A stretch of 64,000 bases of DNA from Rariglobus sp041662485 (GCA_041662485.1 JBAZSJ010000002.1:118616-182615), one strand, 5' to 3'. Positions 46,887 through 55,976 are shown, counted from the first letter of the stretch. Translations and numbers: made by a program. Notes: generated from the sequence alone by a model not told the origin.

Positions 46887-48710
46887 TCACCGACGCCGGC
46901 GACGGAGCAGCGTGATCATAAGGATGGCGAAACCGAACACCTGCACATACACGGCAGGCTCCGGAATGGCAGACGTTTGCCATGCGATGCCGTAATCAAC
47001 CGAAGTCGCGCCGGTAAAATTATAGACTGCTCCATCGAGCGTGACTTCAAACCGGACAAAAGCATCGTAAGGCAACTGGAATTGAAGCAGCTCCACGGTG
47101 TTATAGGCGCTGACCGACTCTGCATAGAGCTGGAAGATGTCAGAGCCATCGGCCTTCAGGTAAACCCGCAGGTTCAAATTCATGAAGCTTCCGTAAAAGG
47201 CGTCCTCAAGGTTCACATCCATGTTTTCACTGCCGAAGGTCGCCTGATACGTCGCCTCCGTAAACCACGCGATGGACACCGCAAACAGATCGGTCGAGTT
47301 GAGCAGCGTCGTCTCGTAACCAAACACACCGCCTCCCGTGGTCGTGGAAAGCGTATTGAAATCCCATCCCGTGGAGCCGACGGCGAAGGTGTTGTTGACA
47401 GGATTGACCAGTCGAGAACCGCCCGAAGTGAAATTATACGCCCCCACGGAAGTCATCACGTTGAGCGCCTGGGTAAAGTTGGCCGCCCCGGCGCCCAGCT
47501 GCCAGTCAAGCGCCTGCGTGGTGCGGATGATCGTGTGCCCATTGCCGTCGTCCACGGCGGTCTGGCCGTTGTTCCAACCGGGAAGATTGCGATTCGCCGA
47601 AACGAGCATGATCGCCTTCATCGTGCGCGCGTCGATCAACCGATCGGACATGTCCACCCCTATGTAGGTCGTATCGCCCACGCCTACCGTATATGAGTTG
47701 GCCATGAGCTGCCGGCCGGCATCGACCATCAGCGCGAGACCGCCGGCAACCGTGGGGGCCGCGAAGCTGGTGCCGCCGGCGTTCACGTAGACCTGATTGG
47801 TGTCTCCCTCGTAGGCCAGCACGAAGCCTTCGCCCGGGGCCACGATGTCGACCGATGCGCGCACGCCGGATATCACGGTTCCCGAGGTGCCCGAGGCATT
47901 GTCCGGCAGAAAATAATCGTTTGGGCCCACGGAGGAAAACTCGGCGATAGTAGTGTAGGGATTGGCTCCGGAAGGGCCTCCAAGAGCCCCCACTGCAATC
48001 GTGTTCATGCCGGAAGCCGGTGAACCGACCTGGCCCGTCGGACCGTCATTGCCCGCCGAAACCACAACCAGCTTTTTCGTTTCATAAACCAGCGCATCCA
48101 GAGAAAGCGCCATCAAGTCGCTGCCATCATGCAGGGAGGAATCGCCCCAGCTGCTGTTGATCACATCCGCGGCGGGATATGATTCCCCTCCCGAAGTCCA
48201 CCCTTTCATGGCGTGATAATAGGGCGTAAAAAATGAGGTGTTGCTCATGCTGAAGCTCCCGTCCCCGTCAATCGTCGTGGCAATCGCGCCAGTGTAGAAA
48301 GTCGCCAGCGGCGCGATGCCCAGCTCCCATGTATAATACGTGTTTACATTCGGAGGATCAAACGAACCGCATCCGACAAGCACATGCCCTGTCATGGTGG
48401 CATGCTGATCGACCTGCGTGGTTGCATCGGTAGAAGTCGGCAGATGCAGAATGAGCCGCTTGCCAAGGGGCAAATTGGTCGTTCCGACAAAGCCCGCCTC
48501 GATGTTGGCCACCACCGCATTGGCTCCAAGAACACCTTGATTATAGAGTCCGGTGGCGCCGACCAAATCATTGAGCGTGAGCAAGGTCGAAAATGAATTG
48601 GTCTCCAAATCGTATACCCCCACCAAGACGGCGTGCGCCATGCGCGGCGAAACCAGCAGGCAGAGCCAGAGAATCAGGGCAATCCGGAGGCTGCGGGGCG
48701 GGAATACCAT
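46887..48710 (-). CDS. subtilisin-like (S8) protease with PEP-CTERM sorting signal
   Basis: A 607-residue exported protease. Signal peptide 1-27 (cleavage near MAHA-V), S8 domain with the Ser in GGTSFAAP, a His in QHATMTGHVL and an Asn oxyanion candidate in SAGNDGP. The motif that should be DTG is NIEAG, so Glu seems to replace the usual Asp; this variant occurs in a PEP-CTERM subset of subtilases I have seen. The last 27 residues (IPEPAVYV, hydrophobic stretch, RRRRR) are a textbook PEP-CTERM signal, to be processed by the exosortase at 54240-55844. The start ATG at 48710 gives the best signal peptide; 48728 and 48752 are alternatives. Confidence 0.85.
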   Translation of the reverse strand: MVFPPRSLRIALILWLCLLVSPRMAHAVLVGVYDLETNSFSTLLTLNDLVGATGLYNQGVLGANAVVANIEAGFVGTTNLPLGKRLILHLPTSTDATTQVDQHATMTGHVLVGCGSFDPPNVNTYYTWELGIAPLATFYTGAIATTIDGDGSFSMSNTSFFTPYYHAMKGWTSGGESYPAADVINSSWGDSSLHDGSDLMALSLDALVYETKKLVVVSAGNDGPTGQVGSPASGMNTIAVGALGGPSGANPYTTIAEFSSVGPNDYFLPDNASGTSGTVISGVRASVDIVAPGEGFVLAYEGDTNQVYVNAGGTSFAAPTVAGGLALMVDAGRQLMANSYTVGVGDTTYIGVDMSDRLIDARTMKAIMLVSANRNLPGWNNGQTAVDDGNGHTIIRTTQALDWQLGAGAANFTQALNVMTSVGAYNFTSGGSRLVNPVNNTFAVGSTGWDFNTLSTTTGGGVFGYETTLLNSTDLFAVSIAWFTEATYQATFGSENMDVNLEDAFYGSFMNLNLRVYLKADGSDIFQLYAESVSAYNTVELLQFQLPYDAFVRFEVTLDGAVYNFTGATSVDYGIAWQTSAIPEPAVYVQVFGFAILMITLLRRRRR

Positions 48711-48818
48711 CGTTATCAAGCAAAGCATCTGTCCGGCCCATGGTGTCAACATAAGGCTGCCAAGAAATCACCTCGTTGTTCTCTTACACTAGCGCACCCT
48801 CCTACCGGCTCCGTCCAT

Positions 48819-49361
48819 CTACTCCAACCCCAGCGTCTTGCGGCCGTCCGCCGAAATCATCTGCGGAGTCCAGATCGGGTCCCACACGATGTGAACCTTG
48901 GCCGACTCGACGGTGGGCAGCGCGGCGATCTTCTGACGGGCGTCCTCGGCGATCGTCGGGCCCATCCCGCAGCCTTGCGCCGTGAGGGTCATCTTGACCT
49001 CGACCACATGGCCGCCCGTCGGCGTTTTCTCGGCGCTGAGATCATAGACCAGCCCGAGGTCCACGATATTGACCGGGATTTCCGGATCGAAACAGGTCTT
49101 CAGCGCGGCCCACACCGCGTCCTCGCTAAACTCTCCAGTCGCCGGCGCCGCCGCCACGGCCAGCTTGGAAACATCGAAGCCCGCCAATGCGTCCGCGTGC
49201 TCGGGTTGAATGCGGAACAAGCCGTGATCGGTCCGCACCGTGACGGTGCCGCCGAGCGTCTGCATGACGTAGGCCGAGGTGCCGGCCGGCAGCGAGACCG
49301 TGTCGCCCGCCGGGATCACGGTGGCGGGAATGTCGCGGGAAAGAATGTGTTCGGATGACAT
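48819..49361 (-). CDS. sufT: Fe-S cluster assembly factor SufT
   Basis: A 180-residue protein. The C-terminal MIP18/DUF59 domain is clear: CFDPEIPVNIVDLGLVYDL, then VEVKMTLTAQGCGMG with the conserved Cys, and VWDPIWTPQMIS. The SufT-specific N-terminal part (about residues 1-80) is present. SufT helps maturation of Fe-S proteins under high demand; usually it lies in a suf operon, but here it is alone. Full length. Confidence 0.9.
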   Translation of the reverse strand: MSSEHILSRDIPATVIPAGDTVSLPAGTSAYVMQTLGGTVTVRTDHGLFRIQPEHADALAGFDVSKLAVAAAPATGEFSEDAVWAALKTCFDPEIPVNIVDLGLVYDLSAEKTPTGGHVVEVKMTLTAQGCGMGPTIAEDARQKIAALPTVESAKVHIVWDPIWTPQMISADGRKTLGLE

Positions 49362-49392
49362 GGGGTTGTAAGGAGGTTAGGGATTCGGATGA

Positions 49393-49527
49393 AACTGAAA
49401 TGCCAAAGCTGCGTCGGAATTGGAGCGCCAGCCAAGGAGCCGACAAGGGAGTTTACCAGAGGTAAATGACCGCTGGCGACGACGCCGGATCGTGCTTCAA
49501 GGCCAAGTAGAATTGGTATTTCAGGTT
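49393..49527. repeat. multi-stem structured repeat between sppA and sufT
   Basis: The outer arms AACTGAAATGCCAA (49393-49406) and TTGGTATTTCAGGTT (49513-49527) can pair. Inside, CGCCAGC (49427-49433) pairs with GCTGGCG (49472-49478), and GTTTACC (49451-49457) with GGTAAAT (49461-49467). The nested three-stem shape is more like a structured RNA or a DNA repeat with RNA-like folding than a terminator. It stands between sppA and sufT, both on the minus strand. Confidence 0.55.
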
Positions 49528-49539
49528 CTTCCGGGTCCC

Positions 49540-51357
49540 TTAGCGCACGATGATATCCACCGGCAGGCGAGCGTAAATGCCGCGCGGATCGTTGAACTGC
49601 TCCAGAGTCCTCGCCTCGTCCTTGAAGCGCGCCATCACCTGCGACAGCACGCCGCGGCTGTTGCTCGCCACCGGATGCACGCGGTCAAGAAACGCCTCCA
49701 GCTTCTCGCTCCAAGACTGGGCGCGCGGAAATTCCTCCAACTCGAAATCGCTCCCCAGCTTCGCCTCCTTCGCCGCAAACGCGATGGCCGCATCCAGCCC
49801 GCCAAGCTCATCGACAAGGCCCAGCTTCACCGCCTCCACCCCCGACCACACACGGCCTTCCGCGATCTTGCGCACCACGGCCTGGTCGAGATGCCTGCCC
49901 TCCGCGACCTTGCGAACGAACTCGCCGTAGATCCAGTCCACCATGCGCTGAAAAATCAGCAGCTCCTCGGGCGACTTCGGCCTGGAAATCGTCATCAGGT
50001 CCGCATGCTTGCCGGTCTTCACCGAGTCCCAGGTGAAACCGAGATCGTTCGCCAGTTTCTGGATGTCGAAATGGATGCCCACCACGCCGATCGAACCGGT
50101 GATCGTGGTCGGCTCCGCAAAGATGCGTTTGCTGTAGGCCGAGATCCAGTAGCCGCCGGAAGCGGCATAACTGCCCATGGAAACGACAACCGGCTTCACG
50201 TCCTGCGCCAGGCGTATCTCGCGCTGGATGTGCTCGGATGCGGAGGCCGAGCCACCCGGGCTGTTCACGCGAATCACGATAGCCTTCACGTCGTCGTCCT
50301 GCCGCAGGCGGCGGAGTTCGCGGGAAAAATCGTCCCCGCCCACCTCGCCCGGCTGTCCGTCGCCGTCCACGATGGCGCCCTCGGCGTAAACCACCGTGAT
50401 CGTTCGCGCACCCGACGAGGCCACTTCGCCCGACGTGTCGTTCGGCAGCGTGCCGATGTAGTCGGCCAATGAAATTTGCGTGAACGGATCGTCCGGGTCG
50501 GACTTGCCGGTCGCCGTCTTGAGCTTCGCGATGATCTCGTCCTTGTAGGCGAGACGGTCCACCAGGCCCGCCTTCACCGCGACTTCCGGACGGATGATGC
50601 CCTCGTCGTCCGCCAGCCGTTGCACATCGGCGGCAGGCATCTTTCGGTCGGCCGCCACGTCGGCCACGAGGTCGCTCCAGATATCGCCGAGGAGTTTGGT
50701 CAGTTGCTCGCGGTTTTCCGGGCTCAGGTCCTTGCGAACGAAGGGCTCGGCATAGGATTTGTAGGAGCCCGATTTCGTGACCTGCACGCCCACCCCGAAG
50801 CGTTCGAAGGCCCCCGCGTAAAACATCGGCTCGCTCGCCAGGCCCGGCAGCAAAAGCGTGCCGTAGGGATCGAGCGAAAGATCGGTCGCCCCGGCGGCGA
50901 GGTAGAGGTCGCGCGTCGTCGCGTAGTCGAGATAGGCGATCACCGGCTTGCCCGAGGCCTTGAAGTCCGCGAGCGCCGCCCGCACTTCCTTGAGCGCCGC
51001 GAAGCCCGTGCCGTAGCCCGACGGCTCCAGGCTCCCCGTGAGAAACACTCCGGCCACCCGCTTGTCTTGGGCTGCCTCGCGCAGCGCCCGCGTGACCTGC
51101 CTCAGTTGCAGCGTCTGCGATCCGTCGCCGCCCGACAGGAGCGCGCCCAATCCCGACTCGTCCAATGCCGCCGGCGTGTCCGTGAGGTTGGCCTTCAGGT
51201 CAAACACCAGGTAGGCGCCCTGCTCCACGACGAGCGTCGTCTTTTTCCCCAGCGTCGAAACCGCCGCGATAAAAACGAAACCCAGGACGACCAGACCCAC
51301 CGCGGCCAGCACCAACCCGGCCAGCGTTCCCAGCAGCGACGCGAAGAAATGTTTCAT
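49540..51357 (-). CDS. sppA: signal peptide peptidase SppA, 67K type
   Basis: A 605-residue inner-membrane serine protease that degrades cleaved signal peptides. N-terminal membrane helix (about residues 11-33), then two tandem S49 domains. The general-base Lys is expected in the first domain (GKPVIAYLDYATTRD region), and the nucleophile Ser in SMGSYAASGGYWISA of the second domain; the downstream GVIGVHFDIQKL-like stretch (SIGVVGIHFDIQKL) also fits. The upstream in-frame start would add a non-hydrophobic N-terminus; the ATG giving MKHFFASLLG is chosen. Not in an operon. Confidence 0.94.
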   Translation of the reverse strand: MKHFFASLLGTLAGLVLAAVGLVVLGFVFIAAVSTLGKKTTLVVEQGAYLVFDLKANLTDTPAALDESGLGALLSGGDGSQTLQLRQVTRALREAAQDKRVAGVFLTGSLEPSGYGTGFAALKEVRAALADFKASGKPVIAYLDYATTRDLYLAAGATDLSLDPYGTLLLPGLASEPMFYAGAFERFGVGVQVTKSGSYKSYAEPFVRKDLSPENREQLTKLLGDIWSDLVADVAADRKMPAADVQRLADDEGIIRPEVAVKAGLVDRLAYKDEIIAKLKTATGKSDPDDPFTQISLADYIGTLPNDTSGEVASSGARTITVVYAEGAIVDGDGQPGEVGGDDFSRELRRLRQDDDVKAIVIRVNSPGGSASASEHIQREIRLAQDVKPVVVSMGSYAASGGYWISAYSKRIFAEPTTITGSIGVVGIHFDIQKLANDLGFTWDSVKTGKHADLMTISRPKSPEELLIFQRMVDWIYGEFVRKVAEGRHLDQAVVRKIAEGRVWSGVEAVKLGLVDELGGLDAAIAFAAKEAKLGSDFELEEFPRAQSWSEKLEAFLDRVHPVASNSRGVLSQVMARFKDEARTLEQFNDPRGIYARLPVDIIVR

Positions 51358-51510
51358 AAGGTTCCCCACCGTAGCCAACCGCACGCGTCCGGCCAGCGCT
51401 TTCAGTCGGGTATTCGCAGGCCGCCGGAAATCCGTCCTCATAATGTATCATCTCCCCCCTTCCAAGGACCGGGATTTGCTGTTACGCGAATACCTGACCA
51501 CCCTTACACC

Positions 51511-53007
51511 ATGAGCGACCAAATCGAGCTGCTGACCACCAACCGCAAGGCCCTCACGATCAATCTGGACGACGCCAAATACGGCACGCTCGCCGAGATC
51601 GGCGCCGGCCAGGAGGTCGCCCGCATCTTCTTCCAGGCGGGCGGCGCGGCCGGCACCATTGCGAAGTCGATGTCGGCCTACGACATGACATTCAGCGACG
51701 CGATCTACGGCAAGGCCCCGCGCTACGTCTCCCGCGAGCGCCTCAACACCATGCTCGACCACGAGTATGGCCTGCTCATCGAGCGCCTCGCCGCCAAACG
51801 CGGCGACACCACCAAGTTCTTCGCTTTCGCCGACACCGTCGCCGCCAAGAGCTTTCGCGGCAACAACGAGTGCCACGGCTGGATGGGCATCCGCTTCCAG
51901 TCCGAACCCCACGGCCCGCCCAACGACATCATTATCCACGTCCGCATGTGGGACAAGGACAACGTCCTCCAGCAGCAGGCCATCGGCATCGTCGGCACCA
52001 ACCTCATTTACGCCGCCTATTACTACAACAACGACCTCGGCCGCCTGATCCAGTCCCTCGTGGACAACGTCGGCACCGACCGCATCGAGGTGGACATGAT
52101 GCGCCTCTCCGGCCCGGCCTTCAAAAACGCCGACAACCGGCTCGTCTCACTCTACCTCGTCCAGCACGGCCTCACCAACGCCGTCATGTTCGGCGCCAAC
52201 CACGAGGTGCTCCAGCCCTCCGAGGTCCTCTATAAAAAGGCCATCCTCGTCGAGCGCGGCAGCTTCCGCCCCGTCACCCTCGTCAATGTCGACATGCTCA
52301 ACTGCGCCTGCGCCCAGTTCATGCAGGAGCCCGAGGTCAAGGGAAAGGAGATCGTCGTCCTCATGGAGATCACCATGAACAACCTCCTCGCCGCCGGCGG
52401 CCTCGACGCCCAGGACTTCCTCTCCCGCGTGGACCTGCTCGCCGACATCGGCTTCACCGTCCTCATCTCCAACTACTCCGAGTATTACCGCCTCACGTCC
52501 TACTTCCGCCGATACACGAAGGAAATGATCGGCGTCGCCATGGGCATCAACAACCTCCTCGAGGTCTTCAACGAGAAATACTACGAACATCTCGAAGGCG
52601 GCATTCTCGAAAGCTTCGGACGCCTCTTCCGCAACGCCGTGAAACTCTACATCTACCCGATGCAGCAGAAGGCCTACGACCGCTACCTCACCGACGGACA
52701 TCCCGCCGCCGCCCCCGCGGGCACCTCCACCTTCGCCTCCAACGTCCTCATCAGCGCGAAGAACCTCCAGGTGGACCCGCATCTGGCCAACCTCTACGCG
52801 CATCTCATGGAGAACCACTACCTCGAGTGCATCGCCGGCTTCGATCCGAACATCCTCAACATCTTCTCCCGCGACGTCCTCCTGCGCATCCGCGCCAACG
52901 ACCCGACCTGGGAAACCATGGTCCCCAAGGCCATCGCCGAAGCCATCAAGGCCCGCCACCTCTTCGGCTACGGCGAAACAAGCTCCGAGACGGTCACGTC
53001 GAAGTAG
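51511..53007 (+). CDS. large conserved protein of unknown function
   Basis: A 498-residue soluble protein without signal peptide. It starts with MSDQIELLTTNRKALTINLD and has a conserved block GAGQEVARIFFQAGGAAGTIAKSMSAYDMTFSDAIYG. I recognise this as a widespread conserved protein (often labelled by automatic pipelines as an adenylyltransferase or TonB-related protein), but no motif supports these labels. The whole sequence is mixed alpha/beta with a helical C-terminal 120 residues. Upstream extension of the frame covers sppA antisense and is not real. It is followed by a repeat and then dapF. Confidence 0.75.
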   Translation: MSDQIELLTTNRKALTINLDDAKYGTLAEIGAGQEVARIFFQAGGAAGTIAKSMSAYDMTFSDAIYGKAPRYVSRERLNTMLDHEYGLLIERLAAKRGDTTKFFAFADTVAAKSFRGNNECHGWMGIRFQSEPHGPPNDIIIHVRMWDKDNVLQQQAIGIVGTNLIYAAYYYNNDLGRLIQSLVDNVGTDRIEVDMMRLSGPAFKNADNRLVSLYLVQHGLTNAVMFGANHEVLQPSEVLYKKAILVERGSFRPVTLVNVDMLNCACAQFMQEPEVKGKEIVVLMEITMNNLLAAGGLDAQDFLSRVDLLADIGFTVLISNYSEYYRLTSYFRRYTKEMIGVAMGINNLLEVFNEKYYEHLEGGILESFGRLFRNAVKLYIYPMQQKAYDRYLTDGHPAAAPAGTSTFASNVLISAKNLQVDPHLANLYAHLMENHYLECIAGFDPNILNIFSRDVLLRIRANDPTWETMVPKAIAEAIKARHLFGYGETSSETVTSK

Positions 53008-53014
53008 CTTCAGA

Positions 53015-53110
53015 TTTTCAACGCAAAGACCGCAAAGGTCCGCAAAGTTTTTGTCGCCCGGTTTCCCCTTCGCGCTCTTTGCGAGGTCTCCCCGATCTTC
53101 GCGTTAAAAA
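53015..53110. repeat. AACGCAAAGACCGCAAAG-type repeat
   Basis: The left arm TTTTCAACGCAAAGACCGCA and an inverse right arm (TTTGCGAGGTCTCCCCGATC...GCGTTAAAAA) make an imperfect hairpin. Similar AACGCAAAG repeats occur in several high-GC phyla. Located between the unknown gene and dapF. Confidence 0.6.
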
Positions 53111-53195
53111 TTCCGTCTCCGAAGCTCTCATCCGCCCCCCCGTTTTCAGCCTTCCGCACCGCCCTGTTTTCCCTTTGGCTGGCCGGCTCCTTTCC

Positions 53196-54050
53196 ATGCG
53201 CTTCTACAAGTATCACGCCCTCGGCAACGACTACATCGTCTGCGATCCCGCCGACTTTCCCCAGTGGGGCGCAGCCCCCACCGTCGAGCAGATCCGCGTC
53301 GTCTGCCATCGCAATTTCGGCGTCGGCTCCGACGGCATCCTCTGGGGCCCCCTCCCCTCCGCCAAGAGCGACTTCGGCCTGCGCATCTTCAACCCCGACG
53401 GCTCCGAGGCCGAGAAATCCGGCAACGGCCTGCGCATCTTTTCCCGCTACCTCTGGGACCAGAAGCTCGCCAAGAATCCCGTCTTCACCGTCGAGACCCC
53501 CGGCGGCCACGTCCAGTCCGTCATCAAGGAAGACGGCCGCCTCATCACCGTCGACATGGGCAACGTCAGTTTCACCAGCACCAAGATCCCCCACGCCGGC
53601 CCCGAGCGCGAGGTCATCAACGAAACCATCACCGTCCTCGACCGCACGTTCACCTACTGCTCCGCCACCATCGGCAACCCGCACTGCGTACTCCCCCTGC
53701 CCGAGGTCTCCGCCGAGCTCGCGCACAAATACGGCCCGCACTTGGAGACGCACGCCAACTTCCCCCGCAAGACCAACGTCCAGTTCCTCCAGGTCCTCGA
53801 CCGCGCCAACATCCGCATCGAGATCTGGGAGCGCGGTGCCGGCTACACCCTCGCCTCCGGCAGCAGCTCCAGCGCCGCCGCTGCCGTCGCGCACAAGCTC
53901 GGCCTCGTTGATGCCAACGTCACCGTCCACATGCCCGGCGGCCAGATCGGCATCGAGATCGGCCAAAATTTTTCCATCCGCATGACCGGCACCGTCAACA
54001 AGGTCGCCGTGGGCGAGATGCACCCGCAGCTCTTCGACGTCAAAGTCTGA
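53196..54050 (+). CDS. dapF: diaminopimelate epimerase-like protein with Ser in place of both catalytic Cys
   Basis: A 284-residue protein of the DapF fold (two similar alpha/beta domains). N-terminal KYHALGNDYIV, NFGVGSDGI and IGNPHCVLP are conserved. Normal DapF epimerises LL-DAP to meso-DAP with two cysteines in CGNG and ACGTG. Here these positions read EKSGNG (Ser75) and LASGSS (Ser221); both are TCC codons, so they are not sequencing slips. The change is likely a feature of a subgroup whose activity may differ (another racemase, an altered DAP epimerase, or an inactive partner). The symbol names the family only. Confidence 0.85.
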   Translation: MRFYKYHALGNDYIVCDPADFPQWGAAPTVEQIRVVCHRNFGVGSDGILWGPLPSAKSDFGLRIFNPDGSEAEKSGNGLRIFSRYLWDQKLAKNPVFTVETPGGHVQSVIKEDGRLITVDMGNVSFTSTKIPHAGPEREVINETITVLDRTFTYCSATIGNPHCVLPLPEVSAELAHKYGPHLETHANFPRKTNVQFLQVLDRANIRIEIWERGAGYTLASGSSSSAAAAVAHKLGLVDANVTVHMPGGQIGIEIGQNFSIRMTGTVNKVAVGEMHPQLFDVKV

Positions 54051-54052
54051 CC

Positions 54053-54134
54053 GGTAGGGCGGATTATCCCTAATCCGCCGGGTTTGAAAAACGTGAGTCC
54101 ATCGCAACGGCGCGTTAGGGATAACGCGCCCGCC
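54053..54134. repeat. double palindrome behind dapF
   Basis: Two palindromes of the same type, GGCGGATTATCCCTAATCCG and GGCGCGTTAGGGATAACGCG, lie 30 bases apart and begin with GGTAGGG; both contain the inverse TTATCCCTAA/TTAGGGATAA core. The first starts three bases past the dapF stop. Confidence 0.7.
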
Positions 54135-54167
54135 TCTTCAATCCTCCGTTTTAGCTCCTGGTCGCCC

Positions 54168-54205
54168 CCGTTCTCTTTCTCGTTCTCTTTCTCGTTCTCT
54201 TCCGA
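54168..54205. repeat. (CTTTCTCGTTCT) pyrimidine microsatellite
   Basis: CGTTCTCTTTCTCGTTCTCT, about three 12-base units of a T/C-rich pattern just ahead of the exosortase gene. The same pattern recurs at 58923-58954, 59299-59330 and 59579-59620. Confidence 0.6.
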
Positions 54206-54239
54206 AAAGCTCCGCTTGGGTCCGCTCCAAGCGCCTTGA

Positions 54240-55844
54240 ATGACCACCTCCGCCACAGCATCCGCGCGCAGCCCCGACCGCATCATCACCGAGTGGGTGC
54301 TGGCTCCGGCCGCGCTGGTTGTCGCCGCGCTGGTCCTGTTGCTCTGGCCCCGCTGGCGCGAAAACCCCGACCTTTCCCACGGTTATTTCGTCCCGGTTAT
54401 TTTCCTCCTCCTCCTGCATGAAAACCGTCGTCGCGGGCCGTGGCGCTGGCTGCCCGAGACCACGGGCGTCAAACTCCTCCGCATCGCCGCCGTCATCGCC
54501 GGCCTCGTGCTGGTCGTGCTCGGCGGACTCTTCGCCGCCGCCGTTGACTGGACGCATCCCCTAGTCTCCCAGATGTTCGCCTGCGCGACGACCTCGTTCC
54601 TCTTCGCCGCGCTGCTTGTCTTGTCGGGGGACGGGGTGCGGCATGTTCCCTTCAACTGGACATCGCTCGTCGCTATAGGCTTGTGGCCGCTCAGCGCGGC
54701 GATCCCTCCCGGCACCTATCAGCACATCACGCTTACGCTCCAACTGGGTGTCACCAGGATCGTGCTTCATGCCCTGCATCTGCTGGGCATTCCCGCCAGC
54801 ACGACCGGAACCGTCATCGAACTGGCCCGCACCACCGTGGGCGTCGAGGAGGCGTGCAGCGGCGTCCGCAGCCTGGTCTCCTGCATCGTGGCCGGCCTGT
54901 TTTTCTCGGCCACGCTCGTGCGCGCGCCTTGGAAACGCGTGCTGATCGTTACCCTCGCCATCCCGCTGGCCATCGGGATGAATATCCTGCGCTCGCTCGC
55001 CCTCACCCTCTTCGCCAACGCAGGCATTGATATCGGCGGCTCATGGCACGACTTCACCGGCTTCGCGGTGCTGGGCGTGACCTCGATCGTTCTGGGCGGC
55101 CTCGCCCTGTGGCTCGAGGACCGCGATGTGCCGGCCGCCCCCGCGTCGCCCGCCTCGCCGCCCTTCACCGCTTCATTCGCCCGCTGGAGCGTGCCCGCCG
55201 GTCTGGTCGCCGCCCTGCTGCTCGCCGCCTTCTTCGTCTTCAACACCCACGGTTCAACGCGAACCGACAAGCCCGCGCCCAATCTCGCGACCGTTCTCCC
55301 CGCCAAGGCCGATGGCTGGAATGTGATCACCACTCGCGACCTCTACCAGTTCTCGGAGATCCTTCAGACCCGCAATCTCATCCAGCGAAGCTATGTTCGG
55401 CCCGCCGCCAACGGCTCCGTCGAGCAGGTGACTTTTTACGTCGCCTACTGGGCCCCCGGACAGGCCCCCGTAAGCCTCGTCTCCACGCACACCCCGGCGG
55501 CTTGCTGGCCCGGCAGCGGCTGGGAAAATCAATCCGACGCCATTCCCCCCTCCGCGTTTCTGGCCGGCGGCAAGCCGCTGCCCGCCCCTGAATACCGCAT
55601 GTTCAAAAACGGCCCCCTCCTCTCCCACGTTTGGTATTGGCATCTCTACGAAGGCCGCCCGCTCGTGCAGGTCGCCCCCAATTCCCCTCTCACCCTGCTC
55701 AAGCTCGCCCTCCGCTACGGCTTCCGCAAGGGCGGCGACCAGCTCTTCATCCGCATCTCCAGCAACCGCTCGTGGGAGGAACTTCGCGACGATCCCCTCG
55801 TCGTTGACATCCTCTCCCGCCTCGAACCTCTGGGCCTCTATTGA
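54240..55844 (+). CDS. exosortase fused to an EpsI-like domain
   Basis: A 534-residue polytopic membrane protein. The N-terminal 290 residues are an exosortase: about eight membrane helices and the transpeptidase triad Cys206 in VEEACSG, Arg251 in MNILRSLAL and His270 in GSWHDFTG. Residues about 325-530 form the EpsI/exosortase-associated periplasmic domain (AWDVI-like GWNVITTRDLYQ..., VSTHTPAACWPGSGW). It cleaves PEP-CTERM proteins and hands them to a membrane or polysaccharide acceptor. The PEP-CTERM subtilase at 46887-48710 is a direct candidate substrate. An earlier in-frame start is not evident. Confidence 0.93.
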   Translation: MTTSATASARSPDRIITEWVLAPAALVVAALVLLLWPRWRENPDLSHGYFVPVIFLLLLHENRRRGPWRWLPETTGVKLLRIAAVIAGLVLVVLGGLFAAAVDWTHPLVSQMFACATTSFLFAALLVLSGDGVRHVPFNWTSLVAIGLWPLSAAIPPGTYQHITLTLQLGVTRIVLHALHLLGIPASTTGTVIELARTTVGVEEACSGVRSLVSCIVAGLFFSATLVRAPWKRVLIVTLAIPLAIGMNILRSLALTLFANAGIDIGGSWHDFTGFAVLGVTSIVLGGLALWLEDRDVPAAPASPASPPFTASFARWSVPAGLVAALLLAAFFVFNTHGSTRTDKPAPNLATVLPAKADGWNVITTRDLYQFSEILQTRNLIQRSYVRPAANGSVEQVTFYVAYWAPGQAPVSLVSTHTPAACWPGSGWENQSDAIPPSAFLAGGKPLPAPEYRMFKNGPLLSHVWYWHLYEGRPLVQVAPNSPLTLLKLALRYGFRKGGDQLFIRISSNRSWEELRDDPLVVDILSRLEPLGLY

Positions 55845-55853
55845 TCGTCCGCC

Positions 55854-55946
55854 ATGCTCTTCCGCCTCACCACCCGCGAACGCTACGCCCTCGGCATCAT
55901 CGCCCTCCTCCTCGCCCTCGGCGTCCTCGGCCTCGCCATCTTCTAG
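55854..55946 (+). CDS. 30-residue single-helix membrane peptide
   Basis: A 30-residue reading frame nine bases after the exosortase stop: MLFRLTTRERYALGIIALLL then ALGVLGLAIF and TAG. A basic N-terminus and one hydrophobic helix. Similar short leaders begin ComEA-like proteins in Verrucomicrobia, so it could be a truncated start of such a gene or a genuine small protein coupled to exosortase. The stop is inside a CTAG-rich cluster. Support is only position and composition. Confidence 0.4.
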   Translation: MLFRLTTRERYALGIIALLLALGVLGLAIF

Positions 55947-55976
55947 CTGCTAGCTACTAGTTCCTAGCGACTAGCG
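55942..55976. repeat. CTAG-rich cluster after the exosortase unit
   Basis: The tetramer CTAG occurs five times in about 35 bases: TCTAGCTGCTAGCTACTAGT then TCCTAGCGACTAGCGG. It includes the stop codon of the small peptide. Confidence 0.75.

Noticed and set aside
50476..51510. 345-codon upstream extension of the large unknown gene at 51511
   Set aside because: It is antisense to sppA and has Arg/Gln-rich shadow composition; the ATG at 51511 gives a clean protein.
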